From contig NW_020312646.1 of the NCBI RefSeq assembly GCF_002999335.1, positions 124,001 to 188,000 of the forward strand: a DNA stretch of 64,000 bases, read 5' to 3'. Of this stretch, positions 10,937 through 22,032 are shown in pieces; the first letter of the stretch is position 1, and each line of letters begins with the position of its first letter. The stretch is from Cyclospora cayetanensis (taxonomy: Eukaryota; Apicomplexa; Conoidasida; Eucoccidiorida; Eimeriidae). The position numbers and the translations under genes were made by a program. Below the pieces are notes generated by a model. The model did no database searches, was not told where the DNA came from, and saw nothing but the letters and a program-made list of their open reading frames with translations.

Positions 10937-11822
10937 TCCCAGGGGGCCAGGTCAATCAACGCGTCAGGTGCCAGTAATTCAGGCCGCGTCGCCACTTCGA
11001 CGGCTTTCGCTGGCGCTCCTTGAGGAGTTCGAACTGCCAGCGCATCGATCGCGTGTAGCAACACCGGCTCCTCCTCCTGGGCCGTATGTACACTCCGCGA
11101 AAGAGGGGTCGGCAGCATCTGAGGAGCGCGAAAATCAAAACTAGCGCGTTTTTTCCCTTGGGGTCGAGAGAAACGCTAGCTGGGGTACCCTTGGGCTCAA
11201 GGAGGGGCCCCTAGGCAAGGGGCCCCTAGAGCCATTTTCGGGAAGAACCGGAAGGTATGCGCTTACCACGGCCCCTCGATCCATCCACGAGAATCCGACG
11301 ACTCATCGCTTTTCAAAAGTATTTCTCAGGAATGTGTGTGTATTTGTACGCGCAGCCATGTTTCTTTAGGATCGCGAGAACCGTCCAGAGATCGAGGCGG
11401 CGACACTGCCGAACTGGCAGCTTCTCCGGCTTGCCAGTGGGAAGGTCTAACCTCCCGTGTCGCATGTCTCTAGGGAAACTTTTCCTGCCACTTGACCAGT
11501 CCAACAACGTCTCCTGGAGCACACACTTCCTTGCTGCGGGAGAACAACAGCTGCTGCAAGCACCTCCATCCCCTACTTAGCTTCCGTTCTGCCCCCGCTT
11601 CTTGTCAGAGCAGGCGCCTTCGACCAGAGCAGCGACTCAGCCGATTTTGAGTGCAAGGCTGTCCTCGAGGGCCCCTGTGGCACCCCCTTACTTCCACAGA
11701 GCGCCATTCGAACGGGAAACACAGCTTCTCGCGAAGGCTTCAAGACGCCTATGCGGTGCATTTGTGGAGCCAAAGGTCTCTAGCCGGAAGACGCGTTCGC
11801 GGAGAGGACCTCCCTTGCGGCA

Positions 11823-14800
11823 ATGGCTCATAAAAAGGGCCTAACCCCCGCCGTCCCTCCCCTCCACGCGAGGTGTGACGAGGCAAGCGACACCTCCGAG
11901 AAGCTGCCTCAGCAGCAGCTCAAGGATACGCCAATCGAGGCTTGGCTGTCGTGTGGCACCTCCTTCGACCCCTTATCGGCGCTGCAGCACTTGGGGGTTT
12001 CGGAGGAGCAGCTGCAGCAGCTGCTCAAGCAGCAGCAGCAGCCGCAAGGCTCTCGTTTGATGCAGGAGTATGAGGCAGAAAGAGAGGCCAAGAGCGAGCT
12101 GGCTCGCGCAGAAGAGGCGCTCGTGTCTGGAGAGATTTGTCTCGAACGCGATGAAAGGGAGCACCGCCAGCAGCTCAAGCTGCATAAGCAGCAGCAGCAC
12201 AGGAAGAAGCAGCAGCAGGAGGAAAGGGAGAAAGAGTTTTTGCGCCTCCCTGTCTATAGCGAGCGACGCAGGAAGCAGCACGAGGAGATGCAGCAGCAGC
12301 AGGAGCCTCACTCTTCCGCACGGCAGCCCCTAAGCCGCACGCCTAGCAGCAGCTCCGATGAAAGCGTCATCGTTATAGAGCCTCCCGCTTTACCAGACGC
12401 GGATAGGAGCAGCAGAAGCAGCAGAAGCAGCAAAAGCAGCCCTCGCAGGGGGCCGCTATCTGCGGAGGCGTTCCTGATGTCAGCTTCAGATATCCCCCCG
12501 GAAATGCTGCGTATTCTTGAAGAAGACGCAGAAAAGCGGGAGACGATTTGGAATACGATCCAGCCTAAGGCAGGAGGCGGTGCTGCGGCTACAGAGGGGC
12601 CCCTAAGGGCCCCTAGCCGCAGAGCCAAGAAAACAACAGTGTCTACGGGCAAACCGACCCAGCAGGCTTTTTTTGACAGCAGCGCTACGAGCAGCAGCAG
12701 CGCTACGAGCAGCAGCCTGGGAGCAACTGCTTTCCCAATAGAGCGGCATCGGCGGCATCGAGGAAAAAAGCCTCTGGGAAGAGCAGGGGACCCCCGAGTT
12801 GCCGAGGCTGTCGGTACAGCGGAGGCAGCACCTCAGGGAGGCGCCTTCTCCGTGTACTTGGAGGGGATGGAGAAGCCGCTGCGTTTTGCTGCCTCTGAAG
12901 TGCCTCGGCGTGCAGTCGATGCTGCGGCTGGGAGCAATAAGAGCATTGGCAGCAGCGACATGAGCAGCATTAGCAGTAGCAGCAGCATTAGCAGCAGTGA
13001 GGAAGAAGAGCGAGTTGCACGGGAGGAGCGATGGATGCAGCGGGCACAGCACGAGGAGCTGCTGTTGTTGCAGCAGCAAGATCGTTTCCTCATGCTCTGC
13101 AGGCAGAAGCCGCAGGAGGTAGCGCTGTGGATACAGTTGGTAGCCTTGCAGGAGCAGATGTTGCAGCAGCAGCAGCCGTTGCTTCTCTCGCCGCTGACAG
13201 CAGAGCAGCTGCCGCTGCGGCAGCAGGAAATTCTGGATGTAGCGTGTGGGGGGGGTCAAGGCGGCGTGGCTGCGGCAGCTCTGCCAGAGTTGTTGACGCT
13301 GCGACGACTGCTGCTGCTGCAGCAAACGTCGGTGCCTTTGAATGCTCCTCCCTGGCTTAGAACGGCAGCCCTTATAGGACGAGCGAATGCCTCTCTCGAT
13401 CTCACGGGCAGCCGCCACGGAAACAGCTGTACGTACACCGCAACGGCGCTGGCGAGGTGTCTCTGCAGCGCTGCCGCGGGGGCCTCTCAACACACGGAGG
13501 CTTCGGCAAGGGTTCTCTTTCGCGAGCTGTTGCAGACGACTGCAGAGAGTCTGGCTGCAGCAGCAGGAGGAGCAGGAGGAGGAGCAGGAGGAGCAGCAGC
13601 AGGAGGAGGAGCAGCAGGAGGAGCAGACACGCTGTGCAAGAACGACGACTTTCGCACATGTTTCGCGTTGTTTCAGGAGGTCGTCTTTGGATTTATGCTG
13701 CCTCTTGAAGTGCGCAGAGGCCGCATGCCAGTTGCCGCAGCGACGATCCAGGGTATCGTACAGCTGGCTCTGCTGCATACACAGCAACAGCAGCAGCAGC
13801 AAATAGTACAGCAGCAAATAGGAGAGCAGCAGCAGCAAATAGGACGGCAGCAGGAGGGGGGGAGGGGGTGCATGGCTGAAGATACGCCCCCTTTGTTGGG
13901 GTTGGTGAAGGTATGCAGAAAAGAAAGAGGGGGAGCTTTAATGAGGTTCATCGTGGTGGGGTGCTGCGGTTTAGCCAGGCATTGGAGGGCTTCGAATTCT
14001 GCTGCTGGTCGCTTTGCGACGGAGAGTTGAGCCTTTGGGGATATATGCAGAGCAGAGAGCGTCTTGTTGGAAGAGGGATTCTGCCAAGCTGTCTCTGATG
14101 TTCATCGTGCAGCGAATTTGGACGGAGTCGAGTGGAGAGGCGTTTGGTCGACGAGTCGGTGAGGTGGGGGCGCATCGTCAGAAGCACCTGCTGCAGGTGT
14201 CGGACAGCGCGCCTGCTGCGGTGTATCGACAGCTGTGTGAAGCAACGGATGCCATTATCCTGTCGCTCCAGAATGCGCAAAAGGCCATAGAGCGGCAGGT
14301 GCTGTCGGAAGGAGAGGCCGCTGGCGCTGACAGCTTGTTCGAGCGCCAAAGTAGCAGCAGCAGCGGGTGTAGATCCCTTGTTGGTGCGGGGTTTGCTGCA
14401 TACTCGGCTGCTGATTTTGGCCTTTCTGCCTTGTCGTGGAGGAGCCGCGTCGTGGGGGAGAGTGCAGTCTCAGGTGCGAAAGCAACAGCCAACGCAGCGG
14501 CTGCAGCTGAAGCAGCCGCTGCCGCAGCTGCTGTCGGGAAGGCTGCAGCAGCGGCAGCCACGGCTGCAGCGAAGGATGCGGCGACTGTCGGAGGGGCTGC
14601 AGCTGCAGCGAATGCAGCTGCCTCCGCAGCTGCGACTGATCCGTCGTTTGCTGCCATTGAGGGGATGAGGCGCGCTGCAGAGGCGGCAGCAGCAGCGGCA
14701 CGTCGAGCTGCGAAGTCGGCTGCAGAAGCAAGAGCTGCTGCTGCAGCCGCTGCAGCAGCAGATCTCCGGTTGCCCTCCCCGTACAGCGTCTCTGCGGATA

Positions 14801-17800
14801 GTCTGCTGCCCTCGCAGCAGTGGGCATTGTTGCATCCTGTCTTGCAAGCCACCGATGCAGTCTTGTCTGCTGCTGGCGCTGGTGTCGCCTGTTGCAGCAG
14901 AACCGACGTTGGTAGCAGGAGGGCAAGCAGCAGCCTGGCGTCTGCAGCAAAGGCAGAGGCAGTCTCCGTAGCGGATACGGCATATCGCTTGGTGCTCATG
15001 ACGCTGGACGCGCTCTGTTCTCCCACGCTGCATCGTTTTCCTTCTAGACACCCACACCTCCAGCGTAGTGACACCGCAGCAGCGCCTGCAGCAGACGCGG
15101 CGAGGCTTCGGGCCTTAGTGCTGCAGCTGCAAGCAGCACAAAACGCCGCCAGTAAAGCAGGGAGCAGCAGTAATACTGGCGACAACGAACGCAGCAGTAC
15201 AAGCAGCAGCAGTACAAGTTGCAGCAGTACAAGTTGCAGCAGTACAAGTTGCAGCAGTACAAGTTGCAGCAGTACAAGTATCAATACAAGTAGCAATACA
15301 AGTTGCAATACAAGTAGCAGTACAAGTTGCAATACAAGTAGTAATACAAGTTGCAATACAAGTAGCAGCACTACAAGTTGCAATACAAGTAGCAGCAGTA
15401 CAAGTTGCAATACAAGTAGCAGCAGTACAAGTTGCAATACAAGTAGCAGCAGTACAAGTTGCAATACAAGCAGTACAAGTTGCAGCAGCAGTGCTGCAGC
15501 TGCGTTTTCCTTTTGGTGGCCTCCCCTCTCTCTGCTGCCAGCTGCGGATATTCGATTGCTGGAGCAGCAGACGCGTGCTGCAGCGATCTGGTTTGTATTT
15601 CAGAAACAGCTTCGTCGCGCTGTGTTGCAGACGCAGCAGCAGGACGAGATTCAGTCAGCTGAGCGACATTCCCCTGCAGCCTCCGCCATCAAAGAACCGA
15701 TGACTCCACAAGCCTTAGCGGCTTTGCTTTGCTCACAGGTAAGTGGCTCCTCTTGTGCTTAGCGCTTGGATTTCTAAAAGGCAAATGAGCAGTGTGTGGT
15801 GCTTGCCGCCCTTTACTATCGTTTTCTTGGGCACATATAATTCCTATTAGCGGGGGGAGCACCTTGGCAAAAAGGCCTTCTGCCTGCTTGTCTCACTCTG
15901 TGTCTCTCTCTCTTTGTCTCTCTCTCTTTGTCTCTCTCTCTCTGTCTCTCTCTCTGTCTCTGTCTCTCTCTCTGTGTCTCTCTGTCTCTCTCTCTCGCTC
16001 TGTCTCTGTCTCTCTCTCTCTGTCTCTCTCTCTCTCTGTCTCACTCTGTGTCTCTCTCTCTTTGTCTCTCTCTCTCTCTCTGTCTCTGTCTCTCTCTCTC
16101 TCTGTTTCTGCCTCTCTCTCTCTCGCTCTGCCTCTCTCTCTAAATAGCGCCACACACAAGCCAGCAATAGTGCGTTATTTTTGTCTATGATTGTGCTGCT
16201 GTTGACAGGCGCTCCTCGTGTTCCCAGATGACAAACTTCTGCTATACTGTTTGCTCTGTTTATGCCCCTCCCCCAAGTGCGCTGCTTACGAGTTGCGTGC
16301 ATGGGGATTCTATGCAGCGTAGCGCAGCTGCATGTCAGCCTCCCCGAATTCTTTGGCTACTAGCTCTTTGAATTCACGACTTCGCCTTAGCGACTCTAGG
16401 GCGAAGAGGAGCTGAATTCGATTCCTTACCCTTCCTTCCTGGCGATAGCTGTCTCTTTGCTACAGACGCATTTGAAGCCCATAGGGATGTAAGAACGCTC
16501 TAGAGTGCGCGTCTCTGTTTGCCTGTGTGTCTCTCTCTCTTGTGTCTGTGCTTTCGTTTCTAGAGTCTTTCGGCTGGTGCTGAAGCGCAACGAGGGGCAG
16601 CCTGCCTTGTGGCTCACCTTCGCAACCTCCCTCTTTCTGCAGGCTGCTGAAGCGACACGGCAGCGCGCTCGTCTGGCCAGAGACGAGAGTAGTAGCGCCT
16701 CTGCTGCTGCTGGCAGCAACAGCAAGGAGAATTCGCCTCAAGCGCAGCTTCTCCAGGGACGGAAAGTCTTGCGAACCTGCTGCACCGCATTTGCTGCCAA
16801 TGCGTCTCTTGCCGCTTCTTGGGTGTTCCTCGAGCTGACTGCAGCCGCTGCAGCAGCTGCTGCTCGTGGATCTCCGCGCTCGTTTGACTCCCCCTCCCAG
16901 AAAAAGATGCACGATGCGCGTGCCTTTCCGTCTGTCCTGCGTTTCGGCTGGCCATGTGCGTGCTGGCTTGGAAGCGACAGCGGCAGCTGCTGCCATCCTG
17001 AGGAGCAGCAGCAACACGGAGTTGCGCACCGTCTGCCGTTTGAAGGGTGGGGAATAACATCCGCCGCTTTCCAGGTTGCTCTGTGTTCAGCGAATCGCTC
17101 TTTCTCTGAGTCTTTTGATCCCACTGCTCCAGGGGCCTCTTCGCTGCCACACACGGGAGCGCCACAGCCTCAGACGTCTACCTCGAAAGAAGAGAGCGGC
17201 AACTTCCTCGAGAGCCTTGCCTTTGAGCGCTCACAAGTGGCGGCTTGCCGAGCTGTGCTGCTGCAGCGCTCTCGCATCGCCGCGTCTGCTGCTGCCGCGA
17301 AGGCGAACGTTTTCCCGCTACTCACCTCAGAGCCTTGGGCAAACCTTTTCCTGGCGCTGCTGCTGGAGGCAGCACTCTCGCAGACGTCTCCAGTCCTCGC
17401 GATCTGGAACTGTTTCGAGCAGCACAGCGGGCAGGCAGCAGCTGCCGCCACTGCCACGGCTGAAGCGGCAACTGGAGGGAGCGGCGGCTCCTGCTGCCCC
17501 TGCTGCTGTGGCTGTTCGGAGTCTGCCTCTCCAACGGATACACCGGAGAAAACGCTTTCACCGATCAGCGACTGCAGCGTCGAACACGCCGGGGGAAGGC
17601 TACGCTTCTCTCTGTGCAGCCGCGCTGAAGCGGCACGCTGTGAAGAGTTAGCCTTGTCTTTCGTGCTGGTGCTGCTGCTCGCCCTTAGCCGCACACCTTG
17701 CGCTTCTCCTGCGCCTCCAGTGTCTGCTCCCGAAGAATCCAAGGCTCGCGGAGAGGAGAAGGCATCCTTACCTGACGACGCGTCTGTTCTGCTGCACGCC

Positions 17801-19513
17801 TGTGACGAGATGTTGAAGCGCTTTCCTTCGAACCCTTTCTTCCTGGCGGTGTATTCTCAGGTCTGTGGGGTGGCTGGCTTCCTTCTTACGGCCTGTGTAT
17901 TTTTGAGGCTTTTCGGCTGCTGCGCCTCTCTGCGCTTCTCCGCTGCTCGCCTGCTGCGCGCTGTCGGAAAGCCTGAGATAACAGCAGCAGACTCTTCGAC
18001 GCCCTCCTGTGGCTTGTCCACTGTCGCCCTCCCTTCGTGCTTCTGGCGTGCCTGCCCTTTTACACGGAGCTACATTGCGTTCTGCTAGGGGACGTGTGAA
18101 ACGTGAGAGAGAGACACAGAGAGGGAGAGAGAGACAGTATGCTGTTTCTGCGGACGCTGGTGCGCTATTTGCAGCTCCTCTTGAGACAGGGTCGAGATGG
18201 GCGAAAAAGACTCAGGAGGCTGTATAGGGAGCTGCTGCAGACGCCTCAGTGGCAGACAAATTCAACAGCAGCAGCAGGAGCAGCAGGAGGAAGAGGAGGA
18301 ACGAGGGAGCAGCGCCTGACACCGTGGCCGTCTGCTGCGACGCTCGAAAGCGCATTTCTCTCTGAGTGGCGCATTAATTCCAACGTGTCGCAGAGGTGTA
18401 GCCTTGATTTATATGCTGAAATCCGAATTTGTTTAAGCCCATCACAGCCAGCCAGCGTGCCCCGCTGCTTCCGAGCGCGCCTATCCTTTGCTCGGCTCAG
18501 GCCCCTTCTTGCCGCCTACTTCTCTCGCGTGCCTTTTTGCTTTCCAAGTCTCTTGCGGCTGTTTGTGCCTGGTTTGCAGGTGGCTGCACAAGTACGCCTC
18601 CTTAGCCTCCAGCAGCACTGCCCTTCCTTTCGCGCTGCTGCGACGACTGCCGGGGTCCCCTGATGGAATGCCGTGCGGTGCGGCAGTGCTGCAGCGCGAG
18701 CAGCAGCTTTGGGTGTATCTACAGGCGCTGCTCTTGAGCGCGAACGTTCAGAACGCCATGCCCGACGGCGAGGCAGCAGGGGATGCAGCAATGGTAGCTT
18801 CCTTGGACGGCACAGGTCTCGCGAGTCTCTGTGAGAGGCTCCTCTGCCAGCCTTCGTGCGCGCAGCATGCGGACTCTAAAAACTTTGACCTTTCTGCCCC
18901 TACCCAGCAACGCGAACAAGAAGCTCGAACGCAGGCAAACCAAATGGAGGAGCGCCTCCTGCAGGCGGTTACGCATTGTCCATTCTCAAAGAGGTGAGGT
19001 GCCATATATATATGTATGTATATATATATATATATATATGCAGTCTATTTTTTTGATTTCTAGCGAAATTTCACAGAACTCAGCTAGCTGCTCAACCCCT
19101 GCATCTCTCCCCTCTCGTGTTCGCTACGACGGGCGGCTTGAGCACCACGGCGCCTCTGGAGCCCAGCCAAGCGTCTTGCTCCTCTGCAAAATATTTTACC
19201 GGGTGTAGTGACAGGATCTGCAGCAGGCGGAAAAGAGTTCGAAGGTAGACTTTGCAAGGCCTGCAACAGAGCGCATCTCTCTGCGTTGCCAAGAAGAAGA
19301 CACCCACGTGTGTGTTTGCGGAATTGCAGGATTTGGCTTTTGCTGCTGCACGTGCTGCATGTGCGAAGGCGCCAAGCGGGGATCGAAGGTTCAAGTATGG
19401 CACTGACAGGCGGCTCTGTGGCAGCAGAGGATGCCGTCATCCTTCTACATGATGCGTTGCAAAGAGGCCTGCACTATCATGGCGACCCTCTAGCGGCGTT
19501 GGCTGCTCCCTAG
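11823..19513 (+). CDS. NRDE2-like HAT-repeat RNA surveillance protein
   Basis: NRDE-2 proteins act in nuclear RNA surveillance and silencing with the MTR4 helicase. Exons: 11823-13910, 14113-15738, 16209-16291, 16564-17860, 18175-18395, 18580-18993, 19330-19513. The sum is 5913 nt (1970 aa) and phases close at all six junctions. Family-like segments: RFLMLCRQKPQEVALWIQLV (the NRDE2 'RENPHDVxxWLxFV' block, about 13084-13143), RIWTESSGEAFGRRVGEVGA (FWES...GExGA block), VFRLVLKRNEGQPALWLTFA (HAT repeat), FPSNPFFLAVYSQ, RKRLRRLYRELL, and CPFSKRIWLLLLHVL across the last intron (the terminal CPWSK block). N-terminal Gln- and Glu-rich stretches, Ala-rich runs and an NTSSSTSC repeat (15182-15490) inflate it beyond the usual 1000-1200 aa. 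The gene structure is firmer than the family name; a crooked-neck-type HAT protein is the alternative. Confidence 0.68.
15182..15490 (+). repeat. Coding Ser/Thr/Cys/Asn repeat in NRDE2-like exon 2
   Basis: Tandem AGTACAAGTTGCAGC-like and AATACAAGTAGCAGC-like units encode runs of STSCS and NTSSSTSC. The array keeps the frame and is flanked by conserved sequence on both sides, so it is translated if the exon is. Confidence 0.85.
15898..16145. repeat. CT-rich microsatellite in NRDE2-like intron 2
   Basis: About 250 bp of CTCT/CTGT on the coding strand of the gene, inside intron 15739-16208. It sits close enough to the acceptor at 16208 to extend its pyrimidine tract. Confidence 0.9.
19003..19042. 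repeat. TA microsatellite in last NRDE2-like intron
   Basis: tatatatgtatgtatatatatata run immediately after the donor at 18994. Confidence 0.85.
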
Positions 19514-19996
19514 GGGCAGCTCGCACCAGGCGGCGCAGCTTCTGTAACGAAGGCAGTATTGGGGAGGGTCTCGCTAGAATGCTGACTGGCAGGATCGGCA
19601 GCATTATACCCCCCGTCGTGGGGTGTAGTGTAGTATCAATCAATGGGGTGGAGACATGCGCTACCTACGCAGGATGTCGGGTGCTAGCGATGCACACGAC
19701 ACTCTTTAGATAACCCCTCAGAGGTCACCCTCATGCGGATGCTGGGATTCTGTATTTGTTGTATGCAAAGCCCAAAGCGGCCCTTTTCTGATACGACAAA
19801 ATCCTTATACGCTGTAGGGGAAGGCGCGCTGCTGCATCTCGCGGGATGCAGGTGTGAGCCGTTTCGCGTGATTTCATGAGCTCCCCATCACCAGCAGCGC
19901 ACAAGAAGTGTGCATACAGGTTTTAGGGGGAACCCCTACGTAGAAAAAAATCAAAATAATCCGCAGATTTTCTAGCACACCCCTATAAACGGACGC
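19514..19996. other. Convergent 3' intergenic region
   Basis: 480 bp between the stop codons of the NRDE2-like gene (plus) and midasin (minus). It must contain both 3' UTRs. I see no gene, and no metazoan-style AATAAA signal that I would trust. Confidence 0.5.
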
Positions 19997-21951
19997 CTAC
20001 CAATCACTGGCCGTCGCTTCTACCCACTGCCGAATCACATTTGCCAAGACAGTAGGGAGCTGCTGCGTCTCTGTAACCACGGCATAATACGGAAAGGGAA
20101 AGTCTTGCAGGTACGGCGTGACTTCGATAGCACCTCCAGGCTGCTGCTGCACTTGTTTGAGATCGAAAATGCTACTGCTATGGGGAGAGGGCGGCCTCTG
20201 CGGAGCTGCAGCCGTCTGCTGAGACTCACCCACATGCGCGCCTTGATCGCTGGCACCGTCCATGCGTTCCTCCCGCTGCTGAGGGTCCAGGATGAGAAGA
20301 AGAGGAATACACCCACGGGCAATTGCTGCATTTACCCAGGGTCGCGTTTGTTCCTTGTTGAAACGGCCGTCTGACAGAATCAGAATCATGCTGCTGTTGT
20401 TGCCGTTGCCGCCGAGGCTGCCGTCCTGCTCAAGCTCGTGGATAGCGAGCTGCAGCAAGTCGGAGATGGCCACTTCGTGGCTTTTGTGAGACTCCTCTCG
20501 GAAGCTGCAGCGCTGCAGCAAGCGCTGCCCATCCCCTGCTGAGACCTGAGACGTCGGGTGTATGCAGACTTCAGGCTTGGGGCCCCCAAACGTGCAGACG
20601 CTCACTGTGCCGATCTGCGCGAGGCACACACAAAAACTCATGTTGCCAATGACGCGTTTGGCTTGGACCTTGCCCGCAGGCGTGTAAAGCGTATGCATCA
20701 GGAGGGGTAAAGATACGTTGCAGCGTATCTACCGACTTCACGGTCCAATACTACCATCAACACCCATGCATGCAGTTTCTACAAAGGCGCTACACTGCTG
20801 CATGCACACACGCCACGTGCCGACACCCATGAATAGACGCACACATGTGTGGCTGCGTACCGGTCACTATGACGATGCAAGAAGAAAAGTACATGCATAC
20901 ACGTGAATACAGAAATACAACACTTTTGCACGAACACCTCTGTGCATGCATGCACGTGAATGCAGAAATACAACACTATTGCACCAACAGCTTCATGCAT
21001 GCATGCAGGCACGACGACTTGCAAGTGGGTAGAGCACGAGGGGCGGCAGCGGACTCGGATTGAAAACTACCAAACATGGAAGTCATTGGGTAATAAAAGC
21101 GGCTCATGAGCGGCTATTCCCTCTCCTTGCGTTCTCTTCCTCGTCACACGCCCCTCACCGAAAAACATGCAGCCACCAGTGCGATGGTTGCATTCACCAA
21201 AAGGACCATGCGGTACGGACTAAAGTACAGGCCGTTTGAGCGTGGTAGGGGTGATGACCAATGTAACGCCATGAGCAGCCCAACAGGAAGAGGGATGGAT
21301 ACACGAGTGCCTGTGCTGCACTTCACCATCCACACACATGAAAGCGTAATTACCTGTAGGTGATTGAAGGCGGAAGACAGAAGAACCACTGCCTCCAATG
21401 CGCTCGCCGCTGCATTGAGCTGCTGCATCGACCTACTGCAGTCGATGCCTACAAGCACGCGATACTGGAAGCCGCGTGGTCGCCGTCGGCGCAGCCACAG
21501 CCGATCATCTCTTTGGGAAGAAGCCACGAATGCGAGTACTCGACGGAGACTTAGCTTTTTTCCTGAAAGCACGAGCCTCTCAAAAGGCCGCACGAGGGCT
21601 GGCGTCGAGCACTAGGCCCAGAAAACTAAAGGAACGGGGAGGGCGAGATGCAGCTGTCTGCACGGCATGCATGCGCTTAGGACGGATGGGGGAATAGACT
21701 GCGTGAATCGTAGAACCGCCGCTCTTCTCCGAGAGCGTAAAATGCACATCAGCAGCAGCAGATTATCCGTAATAAAAACTGTCTGTGCCTTCAGAGCCCT
21801 CAAATTTCAGTCCCTTCCCCCCACCCTTGCCTACCAGTTCGGTAGCCGCCTTCCCAGGCACCGTTTGCAGTTGGTTGCAGAACTAAACGCAAGGATTCGC
21901 TGAGAGCCGCGGCAGAGGCTGCAGTGCGCCCTTCAAGCAAATGCCAAAGAG
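19997..21951 (-). other. MDN1: Midasin segment: MIDAS/VWA domain
   Basis: Across three junctions the protein reads SESLRLVLQPT...GGYRTG|KKLSLRRVLAFVASSQRDD, RLWLRRRRP, then VLVGIDCSRSM, which carries the MIDAS D-x-S-x-S triad. NHLQ|IGTVSVCTFG and ILILSDGRFNKE follow. This domain binds the ubiquitin-like domains of Rsa4 and Ytm1 in yeast. All metal-binding positions that I can place are present. Confidence 0.93.
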
Positions 21952-22001
21952 CTGCGAAGGCACACACACACGCACACCCCACAGCCGTGTTGCACATACA
22001 C

Positions 22002-22032
<31 letters not shown>

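Larger units (their letters stand above)
9038..11822. other. Intergenic region without a convincing gene
   Basis: 2.8 kb between the IBA57 stop and the NRDE2-like start. It holds a TATATAAA-like string near 9629, an inverted NRDE2 exon fragment (10487-10724), a 22-23-bp tandem repeat (10857-10936), and short frames that resemble nothing I know. The 107-codon ATG frame at 11257-11580 could be 5' leader or a small exon; I cannot support it as a gene. Confidence 0.5.

Noticed and set aside
14178..15464. Leu/Val- and Ala-rich minus-strand frames
   Set aside because: Antisense shadows of the NRDE2-like exon repeats.
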